From Pseudomonas serboccidentalis (GTDB lineage Bacteria; Pseudomonadota; Gammaproteobacteria; Pseudomonadales; Pseudomonadaceae), in the NCBI RefSeq assembly GCF_028830055.1, contig NZ_CP101655.1, positions 2,374,051 through 2,438,050 on the forward strand: a stretch of DNA of 64,000 nucleotides. Direction: 5' to 3'. Of this stretch, positions 1 to 8,096 are shown one piece after another; the stretch's first letter is position 1, and the number at the start of each line of letters is the position of its first letter. Below the pieces are notes generated by a model. The model was not told the DNA's origin, did no database searches, and saw only the letters and a list, made by a program, of their open reading frames with translations. A program made the position numbers and the translations under genes.

Positions 1-422
1 GCTTGCGCTCATCCTGTTGAGTGGTGAAGAGCAGAAGCGGTGTGCTGTTGATTTCTGTGGGAGCTGGCCTGCCAGCGATGGCGGCCTACGAGCCGACCAA
101 TCTCTAACTGACCCCACCCATTCCCACTGTAGGAGTGAGCCTGCTCGCGATGGCGGCCTGCCAGCCGCCCCATTTCTACTGGGTGTACCCAATCCAACTG
201 TGGGAGCTGGCCTGCCAGCGAAGGCGACCTGCCAGCCGACCAATCTCTGCCGGATGTACCCAATTCAACTGTAGGAGTGAGCCTGCTCGCGATGGCGGCC
301 TGCCAGCCGCCCCATTTCTACTGGGTGTACCCAATCCAACTGTGGGAGCGAGCTTGCTCGCGAAAGCGGCGGACCAGACACCATCGAAATTGAGGGCAAT
401 TCCCGGCACTTCATGCCCTGTT
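1..422. repeat. REP cluster with a tandem ~142-bp unit
   Basis: No credible gene lies here; the short open frames on both strands simply run through repeats. REP-like cores of the type GGAG(T/C)GAGC(C/T)TGCTCGCGA occur near 130-155, 272-297 and 343-368, with related CTGGCCTGCCAGCG cores near 61-80 and 205-222. Bases 126-207 and 268-349 are identical, an exact repeat at a 142-base offset, which suggests local duplication of a REP plus its spacer. The cluster ends in TGTGGGAGCGAGCTTGCTCG, the same family found again near 41.7 kb and 47.3 kb. Such elements are non-coding and common between Pseudomonas genes. Confidence 0.8.
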
Positions 423-554
423 TAAATTACACGAACCGTTACGCCATAAAGGCTACAACGCCTTGCGCCGTTACCTACGCCTACGCCAGAATCCGCCGGC
501 TTACGCGGCCATGCAGTGGGCGATATCGTTTCCCTGTCACTGAAAAACAGTGAT

Positions 555-570
555 CGGGTTTGGTAGCCCG
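555..570 (+). promoter_or_regulatory. Target hairpin A of the C4-like RNA leader
   Basis: Stem CGGG (555-558) pairs with CCCG (567-570) around the eight-base loop TTTGGTAG. The same loop recurs in a second hairpin at 704-727. Bases 682-692 (CTACCAACCCG) are complementary to this arm and loop with one bulge. A 23-codon reading frame starts just downstream at ATG 585 and stops at 654, the position where phage P1 c4 loci carry the icd-type frame. That the hairpin is an antisense target is inference. Confidence 0.55.
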
Positions 571-600
571 TCTGTAATAGCTGTATGGCGACACCGTATG

Positions 601-711
601 CAGTCCCTTTTTGGGGGCTCGGTTTTATGGTGGTCATGCGTGGGGCTCATTCGTGAGCGCCGGGTTCCTATTGCAGCCGGTCTACCAACCCGCGTATGGC
701 CGCCACCCTCG
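601..711 (+). ncRNA. C4 / P4-CI-like antisense RNA
   Basis: The sequence folds into a three-way junction. A long stem pairs 628-644 with 689-705: 17 consecutive pairs, four of them G-U. Inside it are a UUCG-loop hairpin (645-649/654-658) and a CCGG/CCGG hairpin (660-663/677-680). This leaves CTACCAA (682-688) exposed in the junction, and it is complementary to the TTTGGTAG loops of hairpins on both sides (559-566 and 712-719). That layout, an exposed antisense segment flanked by two matching targets, is the design of the phage P1/P7 c4 RNA and phage P4 CI immunity RNA (C4 antisense RNA family). In those phages the RNA pairs with its own leader and causes premature termination or blocks translation. 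The fold was worked out by hand; family membership needs a covariance-model search. Confidence 0.6.
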
Positions 712-727
712 TTTGGTAGCGAGGGTG
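704..727 (+). promoter_or_regulatory. Target hairpin C of the C4-like RNA leader
   Basis: Eight base pairs (CACCCTCG 704-711 with CGAGGGTG 720-727) close the loop TTTGGTAG (712-719), identical to the loop at 559-566 and complementary to 682-688. It lies 34 bases before the start codon of the DUF6124-type gene. It could therefore act as a terminator-like or translation-controlling element for that gene. Confidence 0.5.
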
Positions 728-761
728 ATGGCTCCTTGAAATCTGCGATAGGAGTTCATCC

Positions 762-1118
762 ATGTTCAAAATCACACCCAACCCACCGCACACTGACCCA
801 ATCCCCCACGACCCAGCGCTTGAGTCTCAGAAGACCAAAGAGGCAACGGATCGCGCCCTCGACTACTACCTCAGACCCGAAGCTCTGGTAGCGCCGCCCA
901 AGACTCGTCCCATCTACCTTGTCGATCCCACACTGGATGACGAAACCCTGCTCGTCGAAGCCTGTGAATCGCTGTCCTCGGCCAAAGCCATGGCCGGCAA
1001 CATCGCCAACTCCGTGAGCGGCCCGGAGCGTCAACCGCTGCTGGCGCTGCAACAGCTGATCATGCTGAACGAGCTGCTGGTCAATCGACTGCTGGATAAG
1101 CTGCGCGTGCCCCTGTAG
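762..1118 (+). CDS. DUF6124-type small protein
   Basis: This 118-residue soluble protein has no signal peptide or membrane segment. It begins MFKITPNPP and contains the ERALDYYL-like segment (DRALDYYLRP, about residues 31-40). The C-terminal half (about 60-115) looks helical and ends in a Leu-rich run, LIMLNELLVNRLLDKL. I recognise the pattern as the Pseudomonas family annotated DUF6124/DUF3077, whose members are multicopy and have no known function. ATG 762 is supported by GGAG at 751-754. The structured leader immediately upstream (555-727) resembles a phage immunity RNA, so expression may be controlled by RNA-RNA pairing. Family assignment is from memory of the motif. Confidence 0.75.
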   Translation: MFKITPNPPHTDPIPHDPALESQKTKEATDRALDYYLRPEALVAPPKTRPIYLVDPTLDDETLLVEACESLSSAKAMAGNIANSVSGPERQPLLALQQLIMLNELLVNRLLDKLRVPL

Positions 1119-1177
1119 GAGTGAGCCTGTTCGCGATGGTGGCCTGCCAGGTAGCATCAATTTCAGACAGGCAACAA

Positions 1178-1208
1178 AAAGCCCGGAAGCTCTCGCTGTC
1201 CGGGCTTT
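1178..1208 (+). terminator. Rho-independent terminator after the DUF6124-type gene
   Basis: AAAGCCCGG is followed about 10 bases later by its complement CCGGGCTTT, flanked by an A-run on the left. It can serve the DUF6124-type gene and, in the other direction, the convergent gene at 1313-1795. A decayed REP copy (about 1115-1152) lies between the stop codon and this hairpin. Confidence 0.75.
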
Positions 1209-1312
1209 CAAGATCAAAAGATCACCACCGCGGCAACTCCTGCACGGTGTCATCTTTTCGATGTACCTCGAAGGGTACTTGCCCGCAGTTGCAGCGCTCA
1301 ACCCAGCCAGTG

Positions 1313-1795
1313 TTAGTTGGCTTCAGGCGGTCTCAGCCTCGTCATGGTGAAAATCCCCTTGGGGTTCAGACGATAGCGATGACTTTTGAACACGGCCTCG
1401 AATGATCCCGTAGCAATGTCCGTTTTAGTGTCATATTTGATGCTGAGGGTCGCCGAGTCGGCGGTTACCCTAGCCATTCCGATAAAACCCGGCGGTGCAG
1501 GGATCCAATGGCTATGTCCAAATGTCAGCCCGTGGCTGAGGTTATAGGTGCCTGTGAGTGCCTCATCGGATTGGTAGGGCAGAGTCAGGGAGAAAGCAAA
1601 ATAGCTTTCATCGTCGAAATTTCCCGTTCCACCATCAATGGCCCAATACGGCTCACCCAAAAACTCGCCCTGATAGAAAGATCTGAATTTGGCTGTTTTC
1701 TGTTTACCGCCCAATCTCCATTGAAATGTGTCATCGCGCACTAGCACTAGTGGCTTTTCTTTCGGGAGAAAAATAACTTGAGTGGTCATTGTCAT
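1313..1795 (-). CDS. Hypothetical protein, 160 aa
   Basis: I do not recognise the family. The protein is soluble-looking with no signal peptide, and is rich in aromatic and beta-prone residues. Features include FRSFYQGEFLGEPYWAIDGG around 38-57, a GTYNLSHGLTFGHSHW segment near 80-95, and a C-terminal KSHRYRLNPKGIFTMTRL, which together suggest a small beta-sandwich or barrel. AAGG lies a few bases upstream of ATG 1795; a second Met at codon 3 is also possible. The region upstream carries the palindrome CTGTCAGATCTGACAG (1881-1896), also present before the LuxR-type regulator at 60893. Nothing in the neighbourhood gives a function. Confidence 0.6.
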   Translation of the reverse strand: MTMTTQVIFLPKEKPLVLVRDDTFQWRLGGKQKTAKFRSFYQGEFLGEPYWAIDGGTGNFDDESYFAFSLTLPYQSDEALTGTYNLSHGLTFGHSHWIPAPPGFIGMARVTADSATLSIKYDTKTDIATGSFEAVFKSHRYRLNPKGIFTMTRLRPPEAN

Positions 1796-1880
1796 ACCTG
1801 CCTTTTCGAGTAAGAGGAGGTGTTACAACCGACTGCAATTACGGTTTCTCTTGATACCCGCTCGAACAGATGTTCGTCTA

Positions 1881-1896
1881 CTGTCAGATCTGACAG
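1881..1896. promoter_or_regulatory. Perfect 16-bp palindrome (copy 1)
   Basis: CTGTCAGATCTGACAG is a perfect dyad. It is followed by GTAG, giving a 20-base match to the copy at 60772-60791. It lies about 85 bases upstream of the minus-strand hypothetical gene. Either an operator or a small dispersed element is possible. Confidence 0.45.
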
Positions 1897-1911
1897 GTAG
1901 CGCAAGCAATA

Positions 1912-1944
1912 AAAAAACCGGAAGCTTTCGCTGCCCGGTTTTTT
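1912..1944. terminator. Bidirectional terminator
   Basis: AAAAAACCGG (1912-1921) pairs with CCGGTTTTTT (1935-1944) around a 13-base loop. It lies downstream of the leftward aer gene, beyond the REP inverted repeat, and is U-tracted in both directions. The loop resembles that of the terminator at 1178-1208. Confidence 0.75.
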
Positions 1945-1963
1945 GGGGAGGGACCAGCAAGAT

Positions 1964-2041
1964 CAAAAGATCGCAGCCTTCGGCAGCTCCTACATTGGAA
2001 TGCAGGTTCCTGTAGGAGCTGCCGAAGGCTGCGATCTTTTG
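1964..2041. repeat. Perfect 31-bp REP inverted repeat
   Basis: Arms 1964-1994 and 2011-2041 are exact reverse complements of the family containing TGTAGGAGCTGCCGAAGG and GCGATCTTTTG, separated by 16 bases. It sits just 3' of the aer stop codon and can fold into a long hairpin. Other members lie at 4609-4692, 13134-13209, 45473-45538 and 57499-57577. Confidence 0.9.
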
Positions 2042-2044
2042 CTT

Positions 2045-3610
2045 TTAGCGGTTAAACCGCTCCACCAACGAATACTGCGTATTGGCAGTCTTGGTCAGCT
2101 CTTCACTCAGCAACGCCGAGTTATGCGCTTGCTCGGAAGTCTGATCCGCCAGTTCCGAAATGTTGCTGATGTTGCGGCTGATCTCCTCAGCCACCGCACT
2201 TTGCTCTTCGGTCGCCGCCGCAATCTGTGTGGTCATGTCGGTGATGTTGGCTACCGCTTCGCTGATACCGACGAGTGCCTGATCCGCTTCCAGCACCCGC
2301 GCCACACCTTCTTCCGCCTGGCGGTGTCCGGCTTCCATGGTTTGCACGGCGCTGCTTGCAGTCTGCTGCAGCTTGGCGATCAGGGCATGGATCTGCCCGG
2401 TGGATTCGCTGGTGCGCTGCGCCAGTTGACGCACTTCGTCAGCCACCACGGCAAAACCTCGGCCCATCTCGCCGGCACGTGCGGCTTCGATGGCGGCGTT
2501 GAGGGCGAGCAGGTTGGTCTGGTCGGCAATGCCCTTGATCACGTCGACCACACCGCCGATTTCGTCGCTGTCCTTGGCCAGTTGAGTGACGGTCAGGCCG
2601 GTTTCGCCGACCACCACCGACAGACGCTGGATGGCTTCACGGGTTTCGCCGGCGATGTCGCGGCCGCGACCGGTCAGGCGATTGGCTTCCTGGGTGGCGT
2701 CGGCGGTGCGCTGTACATGGCTCGCCACTTCTTGAGTGGTCGCGGCCATCTGGTTGACGGCGGTGGCGACCTGTTCGGTTTCCACGCGCTGACGTTCCAG
2801 GCCGCTGGAGCTGTTGTGCGCCAGGGTGTCGGACTGTTTGGCCTGATCGGTCAGGTGTTCGGCGGTGTCCTGCAGACGGGTCAGGCAGGTTTTCAGACGC
2901 GCTTCCTGGCTGAGGATCGACATTTCCAGACGCGCCTGGGCGCCACGGCTGTCGGTGTACATCTGCGCGATCAGCGGGTCGGACGTGGTCTGCTCAGCCA
3001 GGCGCAGCAGGCGTTTGAGCCCGCGCTGCTGCCATTGCAGGCCCATCAGGCCCAGCGGAACCGACAGACCGGCGGCGAGGGCGAAGCCCCATTGCGAGTT
3101 CAGGGTCGCGCCGATCACGAAGCTCAGCTGGCTGACCAGAATGAACGGCAGCCAGTCCTGCAGCACCGGCAGCCATTTGTCGCTGGAAGGGATCGCCGAC
3201 TTGCCCTGGTTGATGCGTTGGTAGAGCGCTTCGGCGCGGCGGATCTGTTCGGCGGTGGGTTTGATCCGCACCGACTCGTAACCGATCACCTGACTGCCGT
3301 CGAACACCGGTGTCACGTAGGCGTTAACCCAGTAGTGATCACCGCTCTTGCAGCGGTTCTTGACAATGCCCATCCATGGCAAGCCTTGTTTCAGTGTGCC
3401 CCACATGTGCGAAAACACCGCCGCCGGCACGTCTGGGTGACGGACCAGGTTGTGCGGCGCACGGATCAGCTCTTCACGCGAAAACCCGCTGATTTCGACG
3501 AAAGCGTCGTTGCAGTAGGTGATCACGCCCTTGGCGTCGGTTGTGGAAATCAACCGCTGCTGAGCCGGGAAAGTCCGTTCGCGTTGTGTAATGGGCTGGT
3601 TATTACGCAT
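2045..3610 (-). CDS. aer: PAS-containing aerotaxis receptor (Aer-type MCP)
   Basis: This 521-residue chemoreceptor senses redox or oxygen and signals to CheA/CheW. An N-terminal PAS domain (about 15-120) contains [12 protein letters not shown] and the NLVRHPDVP segment typical of Aer, and would bind FAD. A hydrophobic hairpin (about 148-192) anchors it in the inner membrane, with no large periplasmic domain. A HAMP-like linker follows, and then the cytoplasmic methyl-accepting domain with the conserved tip [19 protein letters not shown] and [15 protein letters not shown] near 370-400. Length matches Pseudomonas Aer. ATG 3610 precedes [10 protein letters not shown], the usual Aer beginning. 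It is a single-gene unit ending at a REP hairpin and terminator. Assignment is firm; the exact ligand is by family. Confidence 0.93.
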   Translation of the reverse strand: MRNNQPITQRERTFPAQQRLISTTDAKGVITYCNDAFVEISGFSREELIRAPHNLVRHPDVPAAVFSHMWGTLKQGLPWMGIVKNRCKSGDHYWVNAYVTPVFDGSQVIGYESVRIKPTAEQIRRAEALYQRINQGKSAIPSSDKWLPVLQDWLPFILVSQLSFVIGATLNSQWGFALAAGLSVPLGLMGLQWQQRGLKRLLRLAEQTTSDPLIAQMYTDSRGAQARLEMSILSQEARLKTCLTRLQDTAEHLTDQAKQSDTLAHNSSSGLERQRVETEQVATAVNQMAATTQEVASHVQRTADATQEANRLTGRGRDIAGETREAIQRLSVVVGETGLTVTQLAKDSDEIGGVVDVIKGIADQTNLLALNAAIEAARAGEMGRGFAVVADEVRQLAQRTSESTGQIHALIAKLQQTASSAVQTMEAGHRQAEEGVARVLEADQALVGISEAVANITDMTTQIAAATEEQSAVAEEISRNISNISELADQTSEQAHNSALLSEELTKTANTQYSLVERFNR

Positions 3611-3712
3611 GGTTTTTCAATCCGCAAGGCTTTGAAAGGTTGTCGGCGCTGCCAGGAAATTATTGAAGTTTTTTTTCAGATATAAGTACGGCGTCGCAAA
3701 ACCGCTCTTGCT

Positions 3713-4504
3713 TCAACCGGCCAGCATCGGATAGGTGAACAGCGCAAAATGCAGCAGGTTCAGCCCAAAGTGCGTGGCGATCGCCGCAGCAAGGCCACCA
3801 AAACGGTAGGCCAGACCATAGCCGACACCCGCCAGACCCGCCAGCAGCACCCAGTGCCATCCCGCGCCCAGATGCGCCAGAGCAAAGATCAGCGACGCCA
3901 GTAGCAGGGCGAGGTTATCGCCGTGGGGCAGGTGCTTGAACAGGCGGCTCAAACCGCCCTGTATATAGCCGCGAAACAGTGCTTCCTCGACCAGTGTCAC
4001 CAGCAACAGATTGTTCAGCAGCCACAGCCACGCCTGATCGGGCCACTTCGGCGCCCAGGCAATCATGCCGAACAACAGCGCGCCGCCCAGTGCCAGGACT
4101 GCGCTCAACGCCAGGGCGAGGACGCTGGCGCAGGCCGTCAGACGCAGCGAGCGCGCCGCGACAATCCATGGGCAGGCCAGCAACAGCCAGAAGCCGAGCA
4201 AGGGTTTGTCCAGGTTCAGGTACATCGCGAACGGCACGGCGTCATCGGTGAACCGCAGCGGGGCGATGGCCCGGCCGTTGTCGAACCCCGGCAACCAGTG
4301 CAGCGCCAGCGACAGGGCGAGGAAGATAAACAGAGCGTGCCCCAGCACCCGCGCCACCGGCACCTGCTGTTGGCGCACGGCGAAACCGGCCACCAGCAAC
4401 AATCCGAAGGAGATCAGCGCGAGCCAGCCGAGTTGGCCGAAGCTCAACGCCAATCCATAACCGAGGCTGAGAAGTGCCAGATAGAGCCATGGCAACACCT
4501 TCAT
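3713..4504 (-). CDS. CPBP family intramembrane glutamic protease
   Basis: The protein has 263 residues and about seven to eight hydrophobic segments over its whole length. The CPBP/Abi signature EEALFRG lies near residues 175-181, where the two Glu are catalytic and Arg is conserved. Two later family motifs follow: FALAHLGAG (His near 210) and a last helix with THFGLNLLHF. Prokaryotic members cleave within membranes or process small peptides; the substrate here is unknown. It stands alone between aer and the isonitrile hydratase with its own upstream region (4505-4608) and no clear operon partner. Homologues may be labelled CAAX prenyl protease-like, but bacteria lack that substrate. Confidence 0.85.
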   Translation of the reverse strand: MKVLPWLYLALLSLGYGLALSFGQLGWLALISFGLLLVAGFAVRQQQVPVARVLGHALFIFLALSLALHWLPGFDNGRAIAPLRFTDDAVPFAMYLNLDKPLLGFWLLLACPWIVAARSLRLTACASVLALALSAVLALGGALLFGMIAWAPKWPDQAWLWLLNNLLLVTLVEEALFRGYIQGGLSRLFKHLPHGDNLALLLASLIFALAHLGAGWHWVLLAGLAGVGYGLAYRFGGLAAAIATHFGLNLLHFALFTYPMLAG

Positions 4505-4608
4505 CGAAAGTCCTTGTGCAGAATTCTGTGGAAGGGCTTTCTACACGGGTGGGGGCCTGGGGACAAGTAAAGGTGTGGCGGGAAACTGTGACACGCCGCA
4601 ATCCTCCC

Positions 4609-4692
4609 TGTAGGAGCTGCCGCAGGCTGCGATCTTTTGATGTTGATCTTCAAAACAAAGTCAAAAGATCGCAGCCTGCGGCAGCTCCTACA
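4609..4692. repeat. REP inverted repeat
   Basis: Arms at 4609-4639 and 4661-4692, TGTAGGAGCTGCCGCAGG... and its complement, are separated by about 20 bases. It belongs to the same family as 1964-2041, and lies between the start of the leftward CPBP gene and the end of the leftward inhA. Confidence 0.88.
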
Positions 4693-4707
4693 TTGAACGA
4701 AGGAGGT

Positions 4708-5394
4708 TTAGCTCAAATTGAGTTTCACTGCTGCTCGTTCAGTAATTGCCGTGCGTGTCTTCAACGATGCCGCTGCACGATCACGGGCCTCATCGACGAT
4801 CGCGCTCGGTGCCGTATCCGGGCTGCCCGATTCAAACGGCGGCGCCGGCGCATATTCCAGTTGCAGTTGAATCAACTGCGCCGCATCGGCCCCCACCAGT
4901 TCCTCGGCCAGCACCAATGCAAAATCGATCCCCGCCGTAATCCCGCCACCGGTAAACAGATTGCCGTCGCGTACCACCCGGTCCTGCACCGCGATCGCGC
5001 CGAGTTTTGGCAGCAGTTCGTGATAGGCCCAGTGCGTGGTTGCGCGCTTGCCACGCAGTAACCCGGCGGCGCCAAGCACCAGCGAACCGGTGCACACCGA
5101 CGTCACATACTTGGCCTGCGCCGCCTGACGCTTGATGAAACTCAGCGTGCGCTCGTCCTCCATCAACGGGCCGACACCCGCGCCGCCGGGCACGCAGATC
5201 ACATCCAGATCCGGGCAGTCGTCGAAGGTGGTGGTCGGTTTCAGCAGCAGGCCGGTGCTGGCGGTGACCGGCACCAGATCTTTCCAGATCAGGTGCACCT
5301 GCACGTCCGGCAGCGAGGCCAGCACGTCATAAGGACCGGTCAGGTCCAGTTGCTGCACCTGTGGAAACAACAGAAAACCGATCTGCAACGTCAT
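4708..5394 (-). CDS. inhA: Isonitrile hydratase (DJ-1/PfpI family)
   Basis: Predicted to hydrate isonitriles to N-substituted formamides in the cytoplasm. The 228-residue product begins MTLQIGFLLFPQVQQLDLTG, which I recognise as nearly that of the Pseudomonas isonitrile hydratase InhA. The DJ-1/PfpI nucleophile elbow VTSVCTGS places the catalytic Cys at residue 101, the position reported for InhA. The open frame extends 12 codons further up to 5430, but ATG 5394 fits the family start and has GGAG upstream (complement of 5404-5407). It is divergent from a GlxA-type regulator that carries the same fold as its sensor domain, a likely local regulator. Confidence in substrate is good by similarity but untested. 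Confidence 0.88.
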   Translation of the reverse strand: MTLQIGFLLFPQVQQLDLTGPYDVLASLPDVQVHLIWKDLVPVTASTGLLLKPTTTFDDCPDLDVICVPGGAGVGPLMEDERTLSFIKRQAAQAKYVTSVCTGSLVLGAAGLLRGKRATTHWAYHELLPKLGAIAVQDRVVRDGNLFTGGGITAGIDFALVLAEELVGADAAQLIQLQLEYAPAPPFESGSPDTAPSAIVDEARDRAAASLKTRTAITERAAVKLNLS

Positions 5395-5483
5395 GGTGTA
5401 TTTCTCCATTTGAGGGGTGGACGGCTTCACTGTAGGCGCGTAGGTTCTGGCGTATACGCCAATAACCCCACGAATTACGCCAA

Positions 5484-6467
5484 ATGCCCAAAGCCATTCA
5501 CGTACTCGCGTTTGCCAACATGCAGATCCTCGACGTCACCGGCCCGTTGCAAGTGTTCGCCTCGGCCAACGACATCGCCCGCCAGCGCGGCTTGCCCGTG
5601 CCGTATGCACCGTCGGTGATTGCCAGTGAGGCCGGGGCGGTGATGTCGTCAGCCGGGCTGGCGGTGCTCGCCGAGCCGTTGCCGCAGCAGGCCAGCGATA
5701 CCTTGATCATCGCCGGTGGCTGGGGCATTTACCCGGCGGCCGAGGACTTGGCGCTGGTGGACTGGGTGCGTGAGCACGCGGCGAAATGCCGACGCGTGGC
5801 CTCGGTGTGTACCGGCGCTTTTCTATTGGCCGCCAGCGGCTGGCTCGACGGGCGTCGCGTGGTCACCCACTGGACCCGTTGCGAGCAACTGGCGCGTCAG
5901 CATCCGAAACTGCAGGTCGAAGCCAATCCGATCTTCATCAACGACGGCCCGGTCTGGACCTCGGCGGGCGTCACCGCCGGCATCGATCTGGCATTGGCGA
6001 TGGTCGAGGAGGATCTGGGGCGCGACATCGCCCTCGACGTCGCCCGGCATCTGGTGGTGTTCCTCAAACGCCCGGGCGGTCAGTCGCAATTCAGCGTGAC
6101 CCTGGCGTTGCAAAATCAGGGCAATCGTTTCGATGACCTGCACGCGTGGATTGCCGAAAACCTCACCTGCGACCTTGGCGTGCCGACCCTCGCCGAACAG
6201 GCCGGCATGAGCGAACGCAGTTTCGTGCGGCACTACCGCGCCGACACCGGCCAGACCCCGGCCCGCGCCATCGAACTGATCCGCGTCGAAACCGCCCGGC
6301 GCTTGCTCAGCGACACCGGGCTGCCGTTGAAACGCATCGCCGCCAACTGTGGGTTTGGCAGTGAAGAGACATTGCGCCGCAGTTTTCTGCGGGCGATTGG
6401 CGTGACGCCGCAGGCGTATCGGGAGCGGTTTTCGGTCAGTGCTGGAGCAGATCCAGTAATGCCTTGA
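5484..6467 (+). CDS. GlxA-family transcriptional regulator (DJ-1 domain + AraC HTH)
   Basis: The 327-residue protein has an N-terminal DJ-1/PfpI-like domain (about 1-195) with the elbow SVCTGAF (Cys109). A C-terminal AraC/XylS DNA-binding domain (about 220-318) has two helix-turn-helix units: LAEQAGMSERSFVRHYRADTG, then IAANCGFGSEETLRRSF with the typical GVTPQAYRERF ending. It starts 89 bases from the divergent inhA start, so both probably share a control region. Its 3' end overlaps the convergent hydrolase by 32 bases. GlxA regulators usually control neighbouring catabolic genes; the effector is unknown, and a nitrile-like or isonitrile-related ligand is inference from the neighbour. Confidence 0.9.
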   Translation: MPKAIHVLAFANMQILDVTGPLQVFASANDIARQRGLPVPYAPSVIASEAGAVMSSAGLAVLAEPLPQQASDTLIIAGGWGIYPAAEDLALVDWVREHAAKCRRVASVCTGAFLLAASGWLDGRRVVTHWTRCEQLARQHPKLQVEANPIFINDGPVWTSAGVTAGIDLALAMVEEDLGRDIALDVARHLVVFLKRPGGQSQFSVTLALQNQGNRFDDLHAWIAENLTCDLGVPTLAEQAGMSERSFVRHYRADTGQTPARAIELIRVETARRLLSDTGLPLKRIAANCGFGSEETLRRSFLRAIGVTPQAYRERFSVSAGADPVMP

Positions 6468-7356
6468 GGGTTTGCTGCGGTGCTTCTTCGGGAATGTTGT
6501 GGCCGACACAGGCCAATACCCGTCGCTCGTAAAACCCGGTGAAGTGGTGCGCATCTTCATCTTCTTCTGGCGCCGGCCCGACCCCGTCGTCAGCACCGCA
6601 CAGGGAAATAGTCGGCACGCTGATCGGCGGTTGTCGGATCAACGCGTCTTCCATCCATTGCAGCGCCGGATCGCCTGCGGCGTACATGAAGCGATGACGG
6701 TAGGAATGAATCACCACGTCAACGAAGTCCGGGTTGTCGAAGGCCGGAGCGCTCAGCGGATAACGTTCGGCGTTGCGTGCCCAGGTCGGTGACCACAATC
6801 TCCAGAGCAGTTCACAGAACGCCTGCCGATTTTCCGTCAGCCCCGCTACGCCGCGTGGCGTGTGGAAATAGTATTGGTACCAATAGCGGTGCTCGGTCTC
6901 GGGATCCAGTGGCCGGGTCGAATTGGCGATGTCCTGCACGTTATAGCCATCCCCCGTCACCAACCCGCGCACCCGCTCGGGAAACAGCGCCGCGACAATG
7001 CAGGCCGCACGACCGCCCCAGTCGTAACCGCACAGCGTGGCTTGTTCGATACCCAGTGTATCCATCAACTCCCGCAAGTCTTGAGCGAGGGCTGCTTGCT
7101 GGCCGGAGCGCAATGTTTCGGGGTGGTTGAAGCGGGTCGGCCCGTAACCGCGCAGATACGGGACGATCACCCGATAACCCTTGGCGGCAAGGGCGGGGGC
7201 GACTTCATCGTACGCCCGAGGCGAGTAGGGGAAGCCATGCAGCAATATGACCGCGTCACCGTTGGACGGGCCGTGCTGTTCAAAGGCAACGGTCAAGTTC
7301 GGTGTCAGTACACGTTGAATGTCAGACACGGCAGACTCCACAGCAATGGGCGTCAA
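6436..7356 (-). CDS. Alpha/beta hydrolase, epoxide hydrolase-like
   Basis: The 306-residue product has the oxyanion-hole motif HGFPYSPRAYDEVAP near residue 41 and the nucleophile elbow CGYDWGGRA near 109-117. The nucleophile is Asp, as in epoxide hydrolases and haloalkane dehalogenases, rather than Ser. The GFPYSP start of the cap region favours the epoxide hydrolase side. A C-terminal His sits in ACVGHNIPEEAP near residue 285, in the right place for the catalytic triad. There is no signal peptide, so it should be cytoplasmic. It is convergent with, and overlaps, the GlxA-type regulator. Substrate unknown. Confidence 0.85.
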   Translation of the reverse strand: MTPIAVESAVSDIQRVLTPNLTVAFEQHGPSNGDAVILLHGFPYSPRAYDEVAPALAAKGYRVIVPYLRGYGPTRFNHPETLRSGQQAALAQDLRELMDTLGIEQATLCGYDWGGRAACIVAALFPERVRGLVTGDGYNVQDIANSTRPLDPETEHRYWYQYYFHTPRGVAGLTENRQAFCELLWRLWSPTWARNAERYPLSAPAFDNPDFVDVVIHSYRHRFMYAAGDPALQWMEDALIRQPPISVPTISLCGADDGVGPAPEEDEDAHHFTGFYERRVLACVGHNIPEEAPQQTLKALLDLLQH

Positions 7357-7376
7357 GCAACACTAGACCATTCTTT

Positions 7377-7472
7377 TGTGGCGAGGGAGCTTGCTCCCGC
7401 AGGACTGCGTAGCAGGTCCATTGAAGTATGGGGTCGCTTCGCAACCCGGCGGGAGCAAGCTCCCTCGCCACA
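7377..7472. repeat. REP inverted repeat pair
   Basis: TGTGGCGAGGGAGCTTGCTC at 7377-7396 and its complement ending at 7472 flank about 47 bases. Each arm is itself palindromic (GGGAGCTTGCTCCC). It lies between two leftward genes. Confidence 0.88.
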
Positions 7473-7513
7473 GGGGAAGCGTCACTTGCCGGCGTCAGTA
7501 CCGCTGCTTCTCC

Positions 7514-7903
7514 TTAAGCCTCAGCTTCCGCCACCTGATTGAAATACTTCGTCCGATCCGGAGTAAACGTCACTCGCATCTTCGTCCGCGAACAGGTCAG
7601 CGCACGTTCCTCGCCCAGATCAATATCCAGATCTTCGCCACGCAAGCCCTGCCACTGCGCCAGGTATTTGAGCGAACCGTATTTCTCGTTTTTCTTCAGG
7701 CTGCGGCTCACGCCGCCTTTCCAGCCGAGCACCGGCAGTTCGCCGGCGAGGCATTTTTGGGCGAGGTCGGGGAAGCGGGCGGCGCGCTGGCGACCGATTT
7801 CCCAGCATTTGATCAGGCCTTTGTCGGCGGCTTCCCAGAGTTGGGTGCGGGTCAGGCCGGTGCGCAGGGGCGTGGCGATGGTGCGATGGACGTGCTGGGT
7901 CAT
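7514..7903 (-). CDS. Conserved hypothetical protein, 129 aa
   Basis: I do not recognise a named family. The protein is small and basic and starts MTQHVHRTIATPLRTGLTRTQLWEAADKGLIKCWEIG, whose helix-rich opening could bind a partner or nucleic acid. A middle GGVSRSLKKNEKYGSLKYLAQWQ precedes the acidic LRGEDLDIDLGEERAL. There is no signal peptide or membrane segment. The open frame runs up to 8215 through a REP element; the real start is taken at ATG 7903, with GGA nine bases upstream and protein-like composition only from there. No operon partner. Confidence 0.65.
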   Translation of the reverse strand: MTQHVHRTIATPLRTGLTRTQLWEAADKGLIKCWEIGRQRAARFPDLAQKCLAGELPVLGWKGGVSRSLKKNEKYGSLKYLAQWQGLRGEDLDIDLGEERALTCSRTKMRVTFTPDRTKYFNQVAEAEA

Positions 7904-8096
7904 TCTGGTTCCTTGAATTCGGGTTTTATTGGACAGCTCCGCTGTGCCCGTTGCGGTGGATGGTAGGGGGGGATGTAACAGCTGGCAACAAGGTATTTCT
8001 GGGTGTAAGTGCAGGTTGCGGGGGAGGGATGAACTCGGGGCATTGAAGGTTTGTAGGCCGGATTGTTGAAACCTTGTAAGCCCTGATTCCATTTCT

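Noticed and set aside
422..891. Open frames of 71 and 113 aa over the leader at 422-891.
   Set aside because: They run across the C4-like RNA structure and its hairpins and do not look like proteins; the 113-aa frame also overlaps the DUF6124-type gene in another frame.
1943..3685. 580-aa plus-strand open frame opposite aer.
   Set aside because: It mirrors the aer coding sequence and begins in a REP repeat; the minus strand has all receptor motifs.
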